DNA from: Novosphingobium pentaromativorans US6-1
Lineage (GTDB): Bacteria; Pseudomonadota; Alphaproteobacteria; Sphingomonadales; Sphingomonadaceae
Assembly: GCF_000767465.1 (NCBI RefSeq)
Contig: NZ_CP009294.1
Coordinates: 62,001-126,000 of the forward strand
DNA length: 64,000 nt
Direction: 5' to 3'
This document shows, piece after piece, positions 61,942-64,000 of this stretch. A model generated the notes under the pieces. It did no database searches, was not told where the DNA came from, and saw only the letters and a list, made by a program, of their open reading frames with translations. A program made the translations under genes and the position numbers. Position 1 is the stretch's first letter. Each line of letters opens with the position of its first letter.

Positions 61942-61991
61942 GGTTTTGCCCCCGAACCCCCATGTGGGTGTTCGGGGTTAACCGCAAAACT
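61942..61991. repeat. Long interrupted hairpin
   Basis: Outer arms GTTTTGC (61943-61949) and GCAAAAC (61984-61990) enclose a second perfect stem CCCCGAAC/GTTCGGGG and a CCCA-CATG-TGGG tip, separated by an asymmetric TTAACC bulge. There is no T-tract, so it is not a standard terminator. It lies in the 563-bp gap between the DUF2493 gene and the next plus-strand gene. Confidence 0.6.
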
Positions 61992-62235
61992 CAGCCCTTG
62001 CCTAGCCGCAGCCTCGGTTGCGGCCCACCTGCAAATGACGGACCCCTTGCCGGAGCAAGTCAGTCGGCGCGTGGCCCGGTGCATCGCACGGGCGCGGGAC
62101 GGCGACGGAGCCGGAGGCAAGAGTGCCGGCGGCCCAAAGCGAAAAGCACCGCACCCGCAGGAGCGCGGCTGCAGGTCGCGCGGGACCGAGTGCGTCCAAC
62201 TTGACCGGGCCGCTCAACCTTGTCGAAGCAGGGCC

Positions 62236-62517
62236 ATGGAATTCGACGACCAGATGCGGCGCTTTTTCGGAACCGATGATCTCGGTGCGGTTTCGCCCGA
62301 AGGGCTTGCCAGCGGGATCGAGCGCATGCGGGTCGAGTTTGGGCTTGAGACCGACAAGGGACGCAGGTTCGCCATGTGGTCGCTGCTCTACATGCTGGGT
62401 TCGGCGCCGAATCTCGATGTGGCGTTCAAGGACCCGCAAGACGGCGACGCGGCGCGCACGTTTATGGACCTGCTCGATCAGGCAAATGCCGGCGAGGCAG
62501 ATGATCGCACGCCGTAA
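62236..62517 (+). CDS. Small hypothetical plasmid protein
   Basis: A 93-aa soluble helical protein: MEFDDQMRRFFGTDDLGAVS, FGLETDKGRRFAMWSLLYML and DAARTFMDLLDQANAGEADD. No strong ribosome site; the ATG was chosen because preceding in-frame sequence is not protein-like. The function is unknown. Confidence 0.6.
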   Translation: MEFDDQMRRFFGTDDLGAVSPEGLASGIERMRVEFGLETDKGRRFAMWSLLYMLGSAPNLDVAFKDPQDGDAARTFMDLLDQANAGEADDRTP

Positions 62518-62898
62518 AGATTAGGATTGAGGCCGCTTTACCCTGCAGTTGATTGGTTCTCGCGTTTTGCAGGGTAACGGAACACTGGATTCGGCGCGGC
62601 GCGGTACGAGCAGGTTCGCCACCTTTCCGCAGATTCTTATGTTACAAAACCTATATCTATGAACGATCTAGTGATGGTTTTGAAGCAGTCGGAGGACCGT
62701 TTCCGTTAGGAATAAGGGGTGATATTTCTAACAAGAGTGCGCGGTCCTGAAGGACCGGAAAACGTCCGGCAGCTTCAGCGCGGACGGGCAGGTTAAATCG
62801 CGAAAACTCGGATGAAACGGCTATTAGATCTCGTTTTCTCGGTAAATCGGCCCCTTAAAGCACAATTTCTCGGAGCGGGCTTCCGAGTCGCGCCAATA
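62518..62898. other. Gap with an inverted repeat
   Basis: A perfect 10-bp inverted repeat lies at 62538-62547 (TTACCCTGCA) and 62568-62577 (TGCAGGGTAA) with a 20-nt spacer. Further on are a GGTCCT/AGGACC hairpin near 62745 and AT-rich stretches. No gene was recognised. Confidence 0.5.
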
Positions 62899-64000
62899 TC
62901 ACAACTTCCCACCGAGCAGCCCGGCGCGCTCACGGACAAGCGCGATGACAGGGACGAATCCATCTGCCGCCCAAGTAGGGCCAGTAAATTCGTTGTCCAG
63001 GCCGGCAATGACAGCCTCACACAATTGCCTGATCCGGGTCCGCACGAACGGGGCGCCAAGCCCGCAATCGACAGCGAACTTGTCCCAATGACGCGGCTCG
63101 AGTTCGTTGAGGAGGTGCTTCCCGCCAATCTTCATCGCGAGCTTCGGCGAGAGTTCCGGGTAAAGCGTGGTCGAAAGCAGATCGTAGAGCGGTGCAAGCT
63201 CGATCGCGCCGTCCTTGTGCAGGAGGCTAAAATTCTTGGCGTGGGCATCAGCATTGCCGATGATCAGGTTGAAGATTGCCGCATCGAGCAGCCGCAGGAT
63301 GTCGCGTGGCGGACGGGTTGCTGCCCGGCGCAGCAGCGCGAAGCAATCAGGAAAATTCGGCCCGCCTTCGCTCGCATATTTGCGGTGTGACGGCACGCCA
63401 AGCGCCTGCGCGAAGTCTTCCTGATGCAGGCGGACCAGTTCGCCTGACGGACCGATGGTCCGATCATAGCGACTGATCAGCAGAAATGAACGATCGCCAA
63501 CCGTACGCATTTCGACCGGTGCAACGTCAAGGCCGATGGCGCGGGCGAGCGACATGCAGAAGTATTCGTTCTCGGTCGTCCAGGGGAAACGCGTGATCGG
63601 TGGTTTGAGGATATGACTGGTCGGCTGCCCGGGTGCTGGCAGGGCAACCTGCCTGTCGATCAGAAGCACCGGAAGTTTCGATTGTGCCCCGGCCAATGAC
63701 AGCCGCAACCCATCCTCGCCCGCCAGCATTGGACGCATCGGCAAATGATCGAGCAACTGGATCAGACGATCATCATCGAGAGGTTTGGGCGCTGCGGCGC
63801 TATGGGGAGTGGGGGCTTCGCCTTCAGGAAGGAGCGTCAAAGCGCCTGCCACTTCACCGCCGAGATGCTCGAGCAGCCGGAATTCATTGTCGGCGGAGAC
63901 ACCAAGTGCGCGGGCGATGGCAGTACGCTGGCTTTCCTCGGGCAGAATGCCGCCAAAGAAAGGCTGGCATTCCCGACGATGGAATGGCTCGACCTGCTTG
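62899..64000 (-). CDS. hipA: HipA-family serine/threonine kinase toxin, 5' part beyond the window
   Basis: The frame runs off the right edge; about 367 residues are visible. Upstream of the first internal GTG (63852) the frame still encodes HipA sequence (FFGGILPEE, ARALGVSADNEFRLLEHLGG), so the gene starts outside. Kinase landmarks are LSLAGAQSKLPVLLI, TSHILKPPITRFPWTTENEY, SRYDRT, the catalytic and metal-binding NLIIGNADAHAKNFSLLH and LAPLYDLLSTTLYPE. HipA kinases phosphorylate a tRNA synthetase and cause growth arrest, held in check by HipB, whose gene would lie to the right. It could serve plasmid maintenance. Confidence 0.9.
   Translation of the reverse strand, partial: KQVEPFHRRECQPFFGGILPEESQRTAIARALGVSADNEFRLLEHLGGEVAGALTLLPEGEAPTPHSAAAPKPLDDDRLIQLLDHLPMRPMLAGEDGLRLSLAGAQSKLPVLLIDRQVALPAPGQPTSHILKPPITRFPWTTENEYFCMSLARAIGLDVAPVEMRTVGDRSFLLISRYDRTIGPSGELVRLHQEDFAQALGVPSHRKYASEGGPNFPDCFALLRRAATRPPRDILRLLDAAIFNLIIGNADAHAKNFSLLHKDGAIELAPLYDLLSTTLYPELSPKLAMKIGGKHLLNELEPRHWDKFAVDCGLGAPFVRTRIRQLCEAVIAGLDNEFTGPTWAADGFVPVIALVRERAGLLGGKL

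Noticed and set aside
1..64000. CRISPR arrays, tRNA or rRNA genes
   Set aside because: No regularly spaced direct repeats, and no cloverleaf-like or rRNA-like stretches were noticed on either strand; a dedicated scan was not possible here.

Overview
The window reads as accessory DNA, most likely a large conjugative plasmid or integrated element, of a sphingomonad-type alphaproteobacterium (Novosphingobium, Sphingobium or Sphingopyxis relatives). The reasons are high GC content, a Rieske dioxygenase/P450 catabolic cluster beside an F-type conjugation system (a pairing familiar from pNL1-like sphingomonad plasmids), and MobF/TraD-type mobilization genes. This assignment is inference from gene content; no rRNA, tRNA or housekeeping locus was found to confirm it. 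No replication or partition genes are in the window.

Left part (1-11023), catabolic island. It starts inside a ring-hydroxylating dioxygenase alpha subunit, followed by its beta subunit, an alcohol dehydrogenase remnant fused in frame to what looks like the tail of pyruvate phosphate dikinase, a DapA-family lyase/aldolase, a ketopantoate-reductase-like oxidoreductase, a tartrate/malate-type dehydrogenase, an NtaA/DszA-type flavin monooxygenase, a DUF1330 protein and a small membrane protein. On the opposite strand lie a cytochrome P450 and its [2Fe-2S] ferredoxin, divergent from a GntR/FadR-type regulator and a nitronate monooxygenase. The genes suggest stepwise oxidation and cleavage of an aromatic or terpenoid compound, but the substrate cannot be read from sequence.

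Mobile block (11003-17312). A Tn3-family transposon (56-bp terminal repeats, resolvase, transposase, a lipoprotein passenger) sits exactly between a C-terminally clipped nitronate monooxygenase and a truncated IS21-family element, with no matching target duplication. This points to deletion or rearrangement after insertion.

17312-28090. Small membrane or exported proteins, a decayed beta-barrel gene, an exported SurE-like phosphatase, and a complete RND efflux operon (adaptor, pump, outer-membrane channel) divergent from a TetR regulator with a 36-bp palindromic operator between them.

28091-52258, F-type type IV secretion. A lytic transglycosylase and two divergent candidate regulators precede a control region with three similar palindromes. 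Then come traA, L, E, K, B, a DsbC-like gene, V, C, a small membrane gene, trbI, an S26 peptidase, W, a small membrane gene, U, trbC, N, F, H and G. Most junctions overlap by 4 bp, so translation is probably coupled. A group II intron interrupts the operon exactly at the trbC start codon.

52265-64000, DNA processing and accessory genes, mostly on the minus strand: small proteins, TraI (MobF relaxase/helicase), TraD coupling protein and a ribbon-helix-helix protein. Beyond these are a repeat-rich candidate oriT, two minus-strand genes (one DUF2493/SLOG) with the same hairpin-bearing element upstream of each, further inverted repeats, and a HipA-family kinase running off the right edge.
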